This document shows positions 1 to 12,445 of a stretch of 64,000 nucleotides of DNA, piece after piece (the stretch's first letter is position 1; each line of letters starts with the position of its first letter). This DNA is from Neurospora tetraspora (taxonomy: Eukaryota > Ascomycota > Sordariomycetes > Sordariales > Sordariaceae). The notes under the pieces are model-generated. The model did not search any database. It had not been told where the DNA came from and saw nothing but the letters and a program-made list of their open reading frames with translations. The stretch lies in the NCBI RefSeq assembly GCF_033439725.1, contig NW_026944390.1:124001-188000 (forward strand), given 5' to 3'. A program made the translations under genes and the position numbers.

Positions 1-135
1 GACAGTATTCCTGCCGTCGTAGCCGGATTCATGGAACCAGGATACAAGGAGTACATGGCCAAGCAGAGAAGCAAGACAGGAGTGGCTCTGCCGCCACCCT
101 GGGAAAACCACACCACAAAGCGCCATTGGGACTAG
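1..135 (+). CDS. C-terminal end of an unidentified protein (partial)
   Basis: Frame 1 is open from the first base to a TAG at 133-135 and gives 44 residues ending in PPPWENHTTKRHWD. The segment is hydrophilic, rich in Lys/Arg and Pro, and reads like the tail of a soluble protein. No family can be assigned from so short a piece. It converges on the permease gene at 657-2453 across about 520 bp. It could also be a chance open frame, since only 45 codons are visible. Confidence 0.45.
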   Translation, partial: DSIPAVVAGFMEPGYKEYMAKQRSKTGVALPPPWENHTTKRHWD

Positions 136-656
136 GTTTGAGCATCCAGGGAGGATATGTAGAAGTACAAACGAGCCACAAACATCCGGATCAGCTGTCT
201 CAGCTCTAGTCAGCAATGCCACTGGGGTCATTCAAGCATGTTACCTTACGTTTAAACTAACTCAACTGTCGTACGATTAGTTTCTGGCATAATAAACTGG
301 CAGTGTCGGTGCTACATTGCTCGTGAGGTCTGGAATGGAATGGTCTCCTTCCCTTACAACAAAAGGAGCTATACATAAAGCAATGCGTGACGCCGTGTTA
401 TCGGTGAGTGATTTCTGTTTCGCTTGACACATTGACATATCGACTGTGCTTCAGATTTCAGGAGCGTATCCGTGTGGTACCAGTTACTCTCTCCTGTAAA
501 GGCTGCACCAAAGACATCTTGCAAATTACCACGTTCATACCTCTAAGTATGATCCGCTGTCTGTGGTGTATGGAAATACATAAAAACATCAACGTTATCC
601 CAGGAGAGTGCTATATTCCTCTCGCACCTGAGCTTACTGACATGACCCAACAACAG
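136..656. other. Convergent intergenic region
   Basis: About 520 bp between the end of the left partial gene and the stop codon of the amino acid permease. It probably holds the two facing 3' untranslated regions. I see no RNA gene or repeat in it. Confidence 0.5.
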
Positions 657-2453
657 TTATAGACTGGAAAATACCGTCCTCCACCACGGTAGCGGCCTCC
701 CATCCGCTCTCGTTTCCACATCCCTAGCCTCGTCAAGATCCCGACGCCTGCCCGCCTGAAGGTCAACCTCATGCGGCCTCCACAGCCGCGTCTTGAACGT
801 GAACTTGTACACAAAGTAAATGACAGGAAACAAGGGCAACAGGATGTACGCATCCACAAAGTTGCCCGCATCAAACGGAGCCAGCGTCGACCAGCCCTGC
901 ACAAAAGCCAAGAACACATTGGAAATCAAGCCAAAGTACGCATTCCATGGGTACCACAAGGACTTATACGGCAGCTCCTCCGGGCTGTGGCCCTGCGCCT
1001 TCCACGCGGCGCGGAAGCGGATGTGAATCAGACTGATGGCGCCCCAGACCAAGAAAGTCGAGACACCGCTCAGGTTGATAATGTACCCGTACGCCTTACT
1101 CGCGCCGGTGCTGAGGTTCATCATAGACAGAGCTCCGCACGCATTGGTGAGGAGGATCGCATAAACAGGGACACCACGACGATCCGTCCAGCCGAGGAAC
1201 CTGGGCGCCTTCCCGTCCTGCGCCATGTACAAGATGGTACGGCTGCCGATATAAACCGAGCTGTTAACGGCGCTCAAGCAGGTGACAAAGATGAAGGCGT
1301 TGATCAGGTGGTGGCCGTTTGCCCAGCCAGCGTTCTGGAGAGCAATGGTCATGGGCGACTTGAGGGCATGGGTGGCGCCGCCGACGAGCTCGGGGGCGTT
1401 CGAGGGGCAGGTCAACCCGAAGAAGAAGGCGCAGCCCATGTAGACGAAGACGATGCGAATGAAGACTTGGCGGATGGAGTGCGGGACGGCGACACCCGGG
1501 TTTTTGGTCTCGGTGGCGGCGACGGCGACGGATTCGACACCCGCGTAGAAGGTGGAGCAGAAGACGAAGACTCCGGCGACGCCGCGGAAGCCGTCAGCGA
1601 AGGGGCCGGGGTTGTGCCAGTACTTGAAGCCGAAGGCGTCGGCGCCTTTGACACCTCCTGAGACGTAACTATTCCAATGTGAGTAAGAAATCGAAAGATG
1701 TTGGGAGGTTTGGAAACTAACATAATGCTAAAGATGAAGTAGGCTACCAAGCCTACAAGCTTGAGGAGCGCCAGCCAGAACTCGGCTTCACCAAACGTCT
1801 CGACACCGAGGAGTTGAAAGCCCAAGAATGCGAACTGTCTGCGGTGTTAGCAACTCCCCCCTATACACTCGGTCCCACTGTACGCCTGCTTAACAGAGAT
1901 AAAAACTCACCCAAAATATTAAAAAGTACCCCCAAAGCGGGACCTTATCACTCCAGCTCACCATCACGCTCGAAATCACATTATACTCATTCGCCAAGAC
2001 ACAAACCCAAACTAAACCACCAAAGTCAGCGAAAGTCAACTCGCACAGGGACAACAAAAACTCACTAATAAAATAATTCCACCCCACCGCCACCCCAAAA
2101 GCCTTATCAATAAACCTGTCCCCAAGATCCGTAAACGCGCCACCACTGGGGTACAGCGTCGTCAGCTCGCCCAGACTCTGCATGATAGAAAAGGCAATGA
2201 GGCCAATGACACCAAAGCCGATGAGCAGCGACGCAGGGCCGCCGGAATTCAGAGCAGCACCGGATCCAACGAGAAGACCGGGGCCGATGATGCCGGCCAG
2301 GGCCATCATGGATAAGTGCCGAGTCTTCAGACCGCGCTTGACGCCCGAGTGAGGGTCGATGGCGTGGAAGTCGCCGCTGCCGACGTCTTTGGAGTCCATG
2401 GCGGTTTCATGGTCGTCGTGGATGGTGGCGCTCCCTTTTTGGGAGAGCGACAT
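657..2453 (-). CDS. Amino acid permease (APC superfamily, fungal YAT family)
   Basis: This is a plasma-membrane proton/amino acid symporter of the fungal general or specific amino acid permease type. Three exons fit: 2453-1911, 1834-1722 and 1668-657. The introns are 76 and 53 nt with GTGAGT and GTTAGT donors. The product is 555 residues, normal for the family. Residues 1-45 are a hydrophilic cytosolic tail. The first membrane helix carries the YAT signature (GIIGPGLLVGSGAAL, about 54-68, followed by a GGP). Further hydrophobic helices run to about residue 500, including a GVESVAVAATETKNP loop after the second intron. The C-terminus is hydrophilic and ends near PWWRTVFSSL. The ATG at 2451-2453 is the only good start before the conserved tail. 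Substrate specificity cannot be read from the sequence. Its promoter lies in the 5.7 kb region shared with the sulfate permease. Confidence 0.92.
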
Positions 2454-3555
2454 TTTGGGTTTGGTTTTTTGGGGGATATACCCGTCGTACCGTGTCCGAT
2501 GCTTGCCGATAGGTGTGCGTGCACGGGTCCGGGTCCGAGTCCGTTGTGGTGGTGGCGGTCGTGTTGTGCCGGTATAAGGTGATGATGTGTTGTGAAACGG
2601 ATACTGTTTTCACGCCCGGTAAAGAAGAAATTTTGAAAGAGGAAGATATGATAATATGATGGATGTCGTATCGGCGTGGGAGAGAAAGGTGAGGTCAGCC
2701 GACAGGGGTTGTCCGGTTGTTGAACTCCCAAAGTTGCATTCCCAAAGGGCAAACAAAGCACGGCAGTGACACTGTGAGAGGGAAAGTGAAGAGAGGTTGA
2801 AGACAGATGGGTATCGATTATCCAGAAAATAAAAACAATATGTAAGGTACCTTCCCGCGCCTTTGGTAGGTAGCCAAGTTGTGTCTGTTCTGGATAATCG
2901 TCTCCGACTGATGGAACAGCTCCCCAAAACAAGGTTTCAATCGACACACAACATGTGTCCGAAAATATGTCCGTGAACAGGGGAGGGTCGTACTGTTTAA
3001 CGCTTATCAAGGAAACGTTGATCCGAAGTCCAAAACTCTCCTTATCATTGGCGATCTGCACTCGCAGTCGCGGCACTTACGTTACACAGGACCATCCACT
3101 CAGCTGGGACAGCCATGATCTCGCGTGTTTTAACGCAAAGAAGGATACCGGCTTTTGCTCTCACGATCTTGTTGCCAAAAAAAACCAAGACACCCCAGTG
3201 TTGCCGTTTGCGTTGTACAATAGGGGTCCAGAACGGGAGGACAGTGACAAAGGGGGTCACCAATGACACCAAGAACGGGTTGCGATAACCTTAACGTCCT
3301 ATCACCAATCTGTGGTGGAATATTGCTAGTGCACTACAACTTACACCACCCATGCCATAGATCGCGCCATCCATCCAATTGGCGTGAGCCTCACTGGATC
3401 CACTGAACCTTATCCGCAAGCGAGCTTGCCAAGAGTCAGCACCATTGGAAGTGCCCCCGTGAAAGTGTATCGTGTGAAGTGGGGATTTATAAGAACGACT
3501 TGTAAGCAGAAACACCCTTCTGGAAGGCGAGAAAAAGATCACTGCAACTGCATCT

Positions 3556-3650
3556 CCATCGCTATCTAGAGGTACTGATATCAAGCAAACGCTATCAGAG
3601 AGCGATCGCGGAGTGGCCGTTGGAATATCAGTACCTCTAGATAGCGATGG
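3556..3650. repeat. Perfect 26-bp inverted repeat with 43-nt spacer
   Basis: The left arm is 3556-3581 and the right arm 3625-3650. The right arm is the exact reverse complement of the left (26 of 26), beginning CCATCGCTATCTAGAGG. The spacer holds a second copy of the GCTATC word and a GCGATCGC palindrome. An RNA or single strand would form a stable hairpin. No coding capacity or target-site duplication is evident. Confidence 0.9.
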
Positions 3651-3889
3651 GGTTTCGGTCATGCTATCGTCGCATGCACTGCAGCGATAAGATCCCAGCT
3701 TGAACTAACCCGACTTGAGTAACACTCGCCGTGCCGCCGACAAACGTGATATATCGGGTTAAGATCTGATAAAGAATATGTGATGGAGTTCGTACCTCCG
3801 TAGCTCTCCTTCACTTCAGCTTTGTGGTTTCGACTTTCGAGGTGCTTCATAGGGATCAGCGATCTCCGTTACAAGTACAGTAAAAGAAG

Positions 3890-4030
3890 TCCCCGCCCCG
3901 CAAAGGCCACTCCACAACTCCGCATACTGTGGCCCGAACGGGATCGGGGCCGACCGCGGCAAGCGCGGGCGGTCGCAACCCCGCATGCGGGGGAACGGAG
4001 ACGAAGCGGAGACCTCTTGTCGGCTATCGA
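3890..4030. other. GC-rich patch in intergenic DNA
   Basis: This stretch is visibly richer in G+C than its surroundings. It contains CCCCGCATGCGGGG and repeated CCGCGG/GCGGGC words. It has no coding signature I trust on either strand and no tRNA or rRNA fold that I recognise. Confidence 0.4.
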
Positions 4031-7000
4031 GCTCCGGGTGCTGGAACTCTGTTCGACATGAGACCTCAGAGTTGGATATTTGGTGAAATCCATGGAATAT
4101 CCTTCGAGATAACTTGGACACGGGTTATGGTGGGAGTTGTTGGCGTTATTGGCGGTTGTTGGAGAAGGCAGATGGCCTGCTGACATGGTCGACCAACTTA
4201 CTCTGACTGCCTTGATTTCAAGAGGATGATAATCTTCTCGGGTGGAAATCAAGGCAAGTGGCCTTCTTGATGCTCATCGCCAACAGGAAGGCATTACAAG
4301 ACTTCCTTCTTCAAATTCCCATCTTCATCTGGTTTGGATAAACATCACCAGCTTCTCTCATCGACAATCCCATCAATATCTCAGAGGGCCCCTCTGGTTG
4401 GTGCTTCATCGGCGACGTCGTGATTGGCCGAAAGTGGCCTTGGAGGTAGCATTCTTTGTCAATCCATTGACTTGCATGCAACGGTGGTGTTATGTAACGG
4501 TTGCCCCTCTGCTGATAGGGCTTATCGTGACTTACACCACCGACCGTCATCTGCTAGGATCGATAAGTGACGATCATCCTTAACAGATTTGCTAGCAGTA
4601 TATGACTAACTGAGTTAGTGGTGCGGTACCCAGAACTCCGATATTCACCCCAACTTACGTGCCCAGACCAACGTTATCGCCATTGCCATGGGAAGCAATT
4701 GACAAATGACAAGATTCCATGTACTTATCGACTTCGAGATGTGTATCACCTAGACGAACTGGGACGAGCTGAAGATTAGCACCCAGCAAACCCACTTACC
4801 TACCTCTAGTCCACAATGACGACCGAAGACGAAAAGACCGGCTGGCGACCTAGTCCTTGTTGCTCCTTGGAGACTGTGGAACCAGTCCTAGTTGGAGATA
4901 AGAGGGCCCGAGGATAAGATCCTTGGAGTTGGGGCCTAATGGGGATATGGCGCTTGCCAAAAGGCCGATTCTTACTATTTTCATTGATGGGAACCCGTAC
5001 GGTAAAGATTATGGGCGTCTCCATATCTATGGGGTGATGAAACGTGTTTAGATGTGTGATGTTTCCCGAGCAAGCACAAAAAAAAAATGGGCATGGTTTG
5101 TGGGTTTCCAAAAAGAAGAGTGTGCCCAAATGTACAATTGGGACAAGTCTGGGTGTTTTGAGGCGAGATCAGGAAGATTCACTAAAGTAGCATCGGGAGT
5201 GAAGACGTTGGTGATGGAATGGCCGCCGGCCGGAGCTTACAAGAGGAAAGAGGAGCCGTCAAAGAACCACCGGAGGAGTATAGCCGATGATGAGTATCTG
5301 TGGTACTTCAGAAAGCTGAAGAAGCAACAAGGAAATTTCGGTGTCGAGTCGCCGCTGGAGAGGGTCGTACTCAAGTGGGGGTATGAAAGGTCCTGGGCGG
5401 ATGAAGTAAAGGAAATCTTGGAGGTTGAAGTTGTTTGGGAATAATAGCTGACACTCGTGGATGATCGAAGGATGTGATGGGCGTTGTTGAGAGGGCACTT
5501 TGGCGCGTATTGGGTAGTCCGGGGACGCAGACTGCAATTCCATATCAACTTCACCAGCTACCCGGTACAAGTGGCATTGTACTACCGCGTCATCTCGCAA
5601 CGTGCGTTGCCGCTTCGAAGTGACACTTGACGTCGTGTCTCGTACCGGCATCCTCTGATAATCGCGAACCCAACTGTCTGGGCCGTCCAGTTTTCATGGG
5701 CAAGCTGCCTCACCTTCGCACCCGCCAGCCTGCACAGAGCCACCCCCACAACATCCCCTGTCTCAAGGTCATAATTGTGTGGTAATGAAATTCAGGGGCT
5801 CGCCCGAAGGAGTTGGAGAAGTTACTGGTTTGGAGCGATCTTCCTCATAGCTTCATGCATGATATGCACGGTACCACAAGATCAACTTGCCTACATACGC
5901 TGTGGTGTATAACAGCTGAATGGCCTTAATAGCTGAGCTCTGCGTGTAGCTGAGGCCGGGGAGAATAGCGATTAGCAGTCCAGACCGCGCTGGGTCAGGG
6001 AAACAGGGTGGGCATAACTTTGTTGTCAGTGAAATTGGAATCTCCGAGGAGTTTAATGATGAACGTCGACTTCATCTTCTCGTCTAGCCACCGGCTATCA
6101 TGATGTCGTTCGGGATAAGGCGTGATCTCGTCGGTCTGGTTCTCTGGCCAGCAAGCGCTTCTTCTCCGAATCTCCTCCCCCCCCATTCAGCGCGTCGCGG
6201 TGCTCGCCACTGCTGCTATTGCCCCCGAGTGAGATACCGGTACATATCGCACTCACTTCCTGACGACAATGTGCTTCCGCATTCGGTCATCGCTCGTGTG
6301 AGTGGCTGAACATATCGGGATGGGAATTCAAGACAAACATTGGTGTAAGGCTGCGAGCAGCAGTGTGTTTCTTGTCCTCGCCAAGTGCTCTCCTTTCCGC
6401 TCTTTGTTCCACATCACTGGGCTAGATGGCGCCGCTGCCGACCCTTCATATTTACCCAGGCGTACATCTTGACGTCAACCAACTGATATTTTCTTGTCCC
6501 GCGCCTTCGAACCCAGCAATGGGTTACCCGTCTCGTCTCGATGGATGTTTGGATTTGGGAATCCCGTTGATCATGCCATGCGATTGCACGTAGCTTGCGT
6601 GCACCAAAATGCCCACCTTTTACACGTGGTCTGCGTGAACCTTTGGCTCTTCTGCTCCATAGTGTGGTCTGGACCCGTCTGCTCGTGAAGCTGAGGAAAG
6701 CTGAGAAGCTCCATCCGTGTCTTGCAGCTCTTTGCTCCCGAGGAGGCTCGAATGTGGGAAGCTTGCTCGTAATGGTCACCCGTCGAAGTGGGGGATCAGA
6801 AGCTTGGTTCCTTGTCGTACTGTACAGCTCGTTTCTTTGGTTGTCTGGAGAGCTCGAGGAGACAATGGAGAACTCAAAGGGCCAGAAATGCTGTGGTTGT
6901 GATTTGGTGGCAGAGTTGCGCCATGAAACCCCTGGGATGTCGTCATGTTAAAGGTGGGCGGGCTGGACCCTCTTATAGGCCGAGCCAAGCCCGCTAGCCT

Positions 7001-8152
7001 CCTTCTGACGCGGAGGCTTCTAGGCCCACTCACAATGCAGCAAAGACACAGCTTTCTGCGGGTGAGGGGAAACTCTGGAAACGACAACTCCCAACGACAA
7101 CCAACTCCCAAGACAAAGACTCAGCAACCACAAGACATCCCATCCTGCAACGCAACCACGAAAAGTGGAAGATACATGCAAAAGAGACATGGCGATGACA
7201 ACCTCAAGGCTAAAATCACAGCGCACGGCGGCGGCACCGACATGCAACCTCGCTTGGGAATGACGTTTCAGTCCAAAAGACATGCAGGCAAGACACTCTT
7301 TGCCAGTGATATCAAAATGGAGGAGGATGAGGTGTTGCGGCTGTATAATCGGTACATTTTCGGTACACGTCTCTGGCCACGGAGGAAAGGGGTCCCGCGT
7401 TGAGCACATTGAGCACATTGGCTCCTCGAACTATCATGTTCCAGCCTTCTCGCCAGCGGAGTGAAGCCGTGGCTTGATGATGCGAGATCTCGTCAACTCG
7501 GCGTGCGAATTGGCGTCGATTCGTAGCCTCTTGGCCCTTGTTGCCCAGGGCTGGGCCATGTCGACGTCCCCGAACCTCCATCAAGATATCCACATGTATA
7601 GTATGCCACGGACGGGACGAACCCCCGATTCAGGTCTCTGTGCCGCATGTGAGTACGCGGCGTGAAGGGGTTCCCCGGGTGCGGGCTCTGCAACTGCATA
7701 CCACTGCATAGACTTGCAGTCCGGGACCGCACCAATGGTCAAGGGCCCAAAAGCCATGTGTAGGAACTGAACGACTGGTACCACATGGCAGGGATGCATA
7801 CCTCTGTGCTGTAGCATCCGAGTCTCACTGCGTAGGTATGTGCTACCTCTACCGAACGGTAGGGTCTGGGAAGAGTTTTGGGAAAAAAGAAACAACAGGC
7901 TCAAAGTCTCCCCACGACCATGCAGGCTGGCCCAGAAACGAAAAAAGACCCCCATGTTCGGTAATGCCGTTCATTGTCACCTACATTTCGGCAAGGTAAC
8001 GGAAGCTACCGCATCTTTGTTCATATATAGCCAGTCCTTCTTGTCTGCAGGGTCTCAGCTTGGTTGCTCTCACAGTCCCGGCTTTGCTACATTCCACATC
8101 GATTGTCATACCCGAACGGCTGGAGAGTCCGTGACCCTCCATTGACACTCGG

Positions 8153-10977
8153 ATGACTTCAACAAGCACAGCGGGAGACCGCATCAAGAAGTTCCTCGGC
8201 ATTCCTGCCGACGAAAAACTCGACGACACAGCATACTACGACGATGGCTCCTTTGTTGAGTCGGAACCAACTACCCGGGACTTCCTCAACGAAATCCGTC
8301 CCACCGTCCAGGGCACACTCAACTATCTCAGGGAATTGTTTCCGTTTGTGAACTGGATCTTCCACTACAACTTGACATGGCTGTTGGGTGATTTCATCGC
8401 GGGAGTCACGGTTGGCTTCGTCGTGGTGCCGGTCAGTTCGGCGATTTGATGGTGTCCAAACACACTCAGCTTCTGAAGAGACACTGATAAGATATGAGAG
8501 TAACAGCAAGGCATGGCTTACGCAAAACTCGCCAATCTTGACCCTGAGTTTGGTCTTTACACTTCTTTTGTCGGTTTTCTGTTATAGTGAGTTTTCCTTA
8601 GGCTTTGCATCAGGAACTCTACACGTGGAAGCTAACCCGCGATTGCTGCAGTTGGGCTTTTGCTACGTCTAAAGACATCACAATAGGTGCAGTCGCTGTG
8701 ATGTATGGCTCTCATGGCACGACTGATATCAAAGCCTTGCTAACGTAACACCACCACAGGTCCACCATTGTTGGAAACATCATCGAAGACGTCCAGAAAG
8801 ATCATCCTGACTTTGTCGCCGGCGATATTGCACGAACACTGGCGTTCATCTGTGGAGCGGTGCTACTCTTTCTTGGCCTCATCAGATTTGGTTTCATCGT
8901 CGAGTTCATCCCCATTGTTGCCATCTCGGCTTTCATGACCGGGTCAGCAATTTCCATTGCCTCAGGACAGGTATCGACACTCATGGGCATTCCCAATATC
9001 AACTCCCGCGAGGAAACCTACAAGGTCATCATCAATACGCTAAAGGGGCTTCCCAATACACATCTGGATGCCGCCATGGGCTTGACCGCACTATTTGGGC
9101 TCTACTTCATCCGTTGGTTCTGCACCCAAATGGGGAAGAGGTACCCCCGTCAGCAGAGGACTTGGTTCTTCGTCTCCACGCTTCGCATGGTCTTTATTAT
9201 CATTCTCTACATTCTGGTCAGCTGGCTTGTCAACCGACACGTGAAGGATCCGAAGAAGGCCCATTTCAAGATCCTTGGACATGTCCCAAGTGGTAAGTTT
9301 GCACCCCCTTTTCCAACTGTACACACCCCTTTTGAAACCGTAACTTACGAATCTGGTTACGATAGGCTTTCAACACAAGGGAGCTCCCCGTCTCGATAAC
9401 GAAATGCTCTCTGCCATCAGTGGCGACATTCCGACTACCATTCTCGTTCTCCTGATCGAACACATCGCCATCTCGAAGTCGTTTGGTCGCGTCAACAACT
9501 ACATCATCAATCCATCCCAGGAACTCGTCGCCATCGGCTTCACCAACCTCCTCGGTCCTTTCCTTGGCGGCTATCCCGCTACCGGGTCTTTCTCCAGAAC
9601 GGCCATCAAGGCCAAAGCCGGTGTCCGCACGCCTCTCGCCGGCATCTTTACCGCCGTCCTCGTTCTGCTCGCCCTCTATGCTCTGACCTCCGTCTTCTTC
9701 TACATCCCCAACAGCGCTCTCGCTGCCATGATCATCCACGCCGTCGGCGACCTGATCACCCCTCCGAGGGAGGTGTACAAATTCTGGCTGACCTCGCCGC
9801 TCGAGGTGCTCATCTTCTTCGCCGGAGTGTTCGTCTCCATCTTCACCTCGATCGAGAACGGCATCTACGTGACCGTCGCCGCCTCCGGTGCCGTTCTGCT
9901 GTGGCGCATCGCCAAGAGCCCCGGCAAGTTCCTCGGCCAGACCGAGATCTACACGGCACCCCGCGAGCTGGTGCGCGGCGGCAAGGACGCCGGACTCACG
10001 CAGAGCCTGCTGCAAAAGTCCGAGCACCACACCGCCTTCTTGTCGCTCGACAGGGACGACCTCTCCAACCCCGAGCTGCAGATCTCGACTCCCTGGCCTG
10101 GCATCTTTGTGTACCGCTTCGGTGAGGGCCTGAACTATGTCAACTCGGCGAAACATCTCGACAACTTGACCATCCACGTCTTCAAGCACACTCGCCGGAC
10201 GGAGTTGAACAAGTTCGAGAAGCTTGGCGTACGCGTGATCTCCCTTCCCCTGTTGCCCTATTTCCTCCCCCCTTCCTCTTCTCCCAAGACATCACAACTA
10301 ACAACCAAATCTCTCAACAGGACCGACCATGGAACGACCCCGGCCCACGCCGCGGCCAAGCCTTCCTAACCGACGAGCTCGTCGCCCGCCCGACCCTGCG
10401 CGCCATCATCCTCGACTTCTCCGCCGTCAACTGCATCGACGTGACCGCCGCCCAAGCGCTGCAAGACCTGCGCAACCAGTTCGACCGCTACGCACACCCG
10501 GATAAGGTCGAGTGGCACTTCGCCGGCGTGTCCAACCGGTGGACCAAGCGCGCCCTGGTGGCATCCGGATTCGGTGTCGACTCGTCGAGGACACCGAGGG
10601 TGCAGAGGGAGAACTACAAGGGCGATGTTCAGGAGGTGGATCAGGGCCCGTTGATTGCTATTGGGCCTAGTGCTTCGGCGAGTGATATTGAGGCGGTGGC
10701 GGTGGGCACAAGTGGTTCGAGCAGTACGGACGAGAAGAGGCCTGAGGGTGAGGGCGGTGCTACTGGTGGTGATGTAGAGAAGGGTAATGCTAATGGGGAG
10801 GATATCTCGGCGGTGCCAACTGCGAGCAGTGCTGGCGCTGGTGCGTTGGCGAGGGGCGCTGGAGGGAAGAAGTTGGTGCCAGTGTTTGGGATTAATAGGC
10901 CGTTCTTCCACCTTGATGTGGCGACTGCTTTGAAGAGCGCGGTAAGGAATACCGGGGTTGTGAGCGCGGATGAGTAG
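8153..10977 (+). CDS. SulP-family sulfate permease with STAS domain
   Basis: Plasma-membrane sulfate uptake carrier of the CYS-13/CYS-14 type. Six exons: 8153-8431, 8507-8586, 8652-8702, 8760-9292, 9366-10228 and 10321-10977. They encode 820 residues, the usual size of fungal SulP proteins. After a hydrophilic head, the SulP core begins near residue 70. Hallmarks are VVVPQGMAYAKLA (residues 91-100, across intron 1) and FATSKDITIG (about 123-132), then a long membrane domain. The cytosolic STAS domain, with ILDFSAVNCIDVTAAQAL, starts just after the last intron, near residue 603. The acidic, Gly/Ser-rich insert between about 690 and 780 looks disordered. Every junction restores a family motif, which supports the model. 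In Neurospora such genes respond to sulfur starvation through CYS-3, but I found no clear CYS-3 palindrome upstream. I cannot tell which paralogue this is. Confidence 0.93.
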
Positions 10978-11200
10978 CGGGCCTACAGTATAGGCGGGCA
11001 TGGTTGGATAGCCTGATTTTTCCCTTTTCTAATAACGAGATACCTACTACAGTACGTAATGATGAATGACATAAAAGTTCAAGGCACTGGCAGTTTCTCA
11101 TCAAGTGGGATCAATATCATTGCTGACATTTGCTAGCCTAAATAAGCGCACCTCTGATACCCTAGGGTATGCCGTGAAACCTTTCTTTTGGTTACACCAC

Positions 11201-12224
11201 CTAGTTGAAGCTCACATGGACGTGGTCCCTGAACGAAACCGGTCAGCACACATATCACAACCCAGTAACAAGCTCAGCCATCACTTACCAATGATTCTGG
11301 GTAATCGACCCACGATCCTCCATAGTCCTCCAAGAAGTCCAGCTCTTGACCGAGTCGATCGACGGGTTCCAGATCTGGCCCCAAATAACATACTTGAGGT
11401 TGAGGGTACTCCGGTTGTTCATAACCCACTGAGCGATCTCGCGACCGGATATGGTAAGAACCTAGGTGGTTGCTAAAGTCAGCTCTGTCCTCGCATACCT
11501 ACCTTCTCGACTTCCAACCCAGATAGACCACACCACAGCAATCAAACAAAAACAGGGGACAGAAGAGGATGACTTACACCACCAGCATCCGAACACATAA
11601 AATCAATAGCCTTGCCCGTACAATGATCAGACGTCGCGCCCGCCTCGCAATCGCGAATGTAGTAGATCTGCCTGACCATTCCCGGGAAAGCCGCAACCGC
11701 CTTTTGCGCCCCCGTCACCGACACCTGCTGGCACGACCCCACGGCCGGGTAGGTGGGAGTCGAGTAGCCGCCGAAGCCGGTGGCAGTTGACGAGCAGCAC
11801 TTCATTTGCGAGGGGCCGGGGCGGTAGCCCGAGGCGGAGGAGCCGGCGCAGTCGGATTGCCAGCGGCAGTTGCCTGTGATGTGCTTTTAGTATCGGTAGA
11901 AAGATTGAAAGTGTGGAAACTATTTTGTGGGCATAGGGACATACCGCTTGTATAAGCCGTGCAAGACGATTTGGTGCAACACTTGATGTCAGCGGCGTCG
12001 GCGGGGCAGGCGCCGGAGATGGAAGTGCCGCCGGCGGAGGAGCAATCGACGGAGCTGATGCAGACGCCTACGGTAGGAAGAAAAGGTTGGAATTAAGAGA
12101 CACCCGGAAGAGGGCAAAGTTGGGGTTGCTTGCCTGCTGCGCCTCCGGAGCCAATGCAGGGCTCGTTGACGGCGGCCATGGCCACTGAGGCGGCGAGGAG
12201 GGAGAGGAGGGATTGAGTCCGCAT
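11201..12224 (-). CDS. Small secreted Cys-rich protein with DD-peptidase-like metal site
   Basis: Five exons (12224-12134, 12067-11945, 11873-11578, 11461-11289, 11228-11201) give 236 residues. Residues 1-18 are a signal peptide. Residues 23-100 form Cys-rich modules (CCTKSSC, MKCCSS, CRWQSDC). The C-terminal domain carries H155-CTGKA-ID162 and, at the very end, WDHVHVSF with H230 and H232. That HxxxxxxD...HxH layout is the zinc site of M15/VanY-type DD-peptidase folds. It resembles the conserved fungal secreted family named after Arthroderma ARB_07466. Intron 1 uses a GC donor (GCAAGC) instead of GT; no GT donor nearby keeps the frame. The last exon is only 28 nt and supplies the HxH. The substrate is unknown: bacterial peptidoglycan is an inference from the fold, not shown here. 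It converges on the sulfate permease with 223 bp between stop codons. Confidence 0.85.
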
Positions 12225-12445
12225 CGTGAAGGATGGTTCTGGTGGTTTTTAAGGTGTATGGGGACAACACTTCGATGGAAAGTTCAACCTATCGAAGGTC
12301 GATCTTTTCAACCTTTTATACTTCCCCGTGTCTTCTTTTGAGTTTTGGGTCTAGATCCATTACGTCCAAGACCCGCCTCCTCCCCCAAATCCCGTTCTTG
12401 GCTTGCAGTAGTTTCCAAGGGTGATCGACGCGGTTTATTGGTTTC

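Larger units (their letters stand above)
2454..8152. other. Long divergent intergenic region, no convincing gene
   Basis: This 5.7 kb lies between the starts of two divergently transcribed transporter genes. Open frames in it are short, overlap on both strands and show no recognisable domain, so I call no gene. It holds a perfect inverted repeat (3556-3650), a GC-rich patch near 3890-4030 and several AGGTA/TACCT words. It is long enough to carry regulatory DNA for both transporters, or an unrecognised non-coding RNA. Confidence 0.5.

Noticed and set aside
771-1661. 296-codon open frame on the plus strand
   Set aside because: It is antisense to exons 2-3 of the amino acid permease, whose frame shows family motifs. 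The plus-strand product is low-complexity and domain-free.
5052-5651. Overlapping open frames of about 130 codons on both strands
   Set aside because: The plus-strand frame (ending WADEVKEILEVEVVWE) looks mildly protein-like. It has no homologue that I recognise, no clear start context and no splice support, so it is not called.
9266-10189. 307-codon open frame on the minus strand
   Set aside because: It is a GC-driven shadow of the sulfate permease; the product is Asp/Glu/Gly-rich with no domain.
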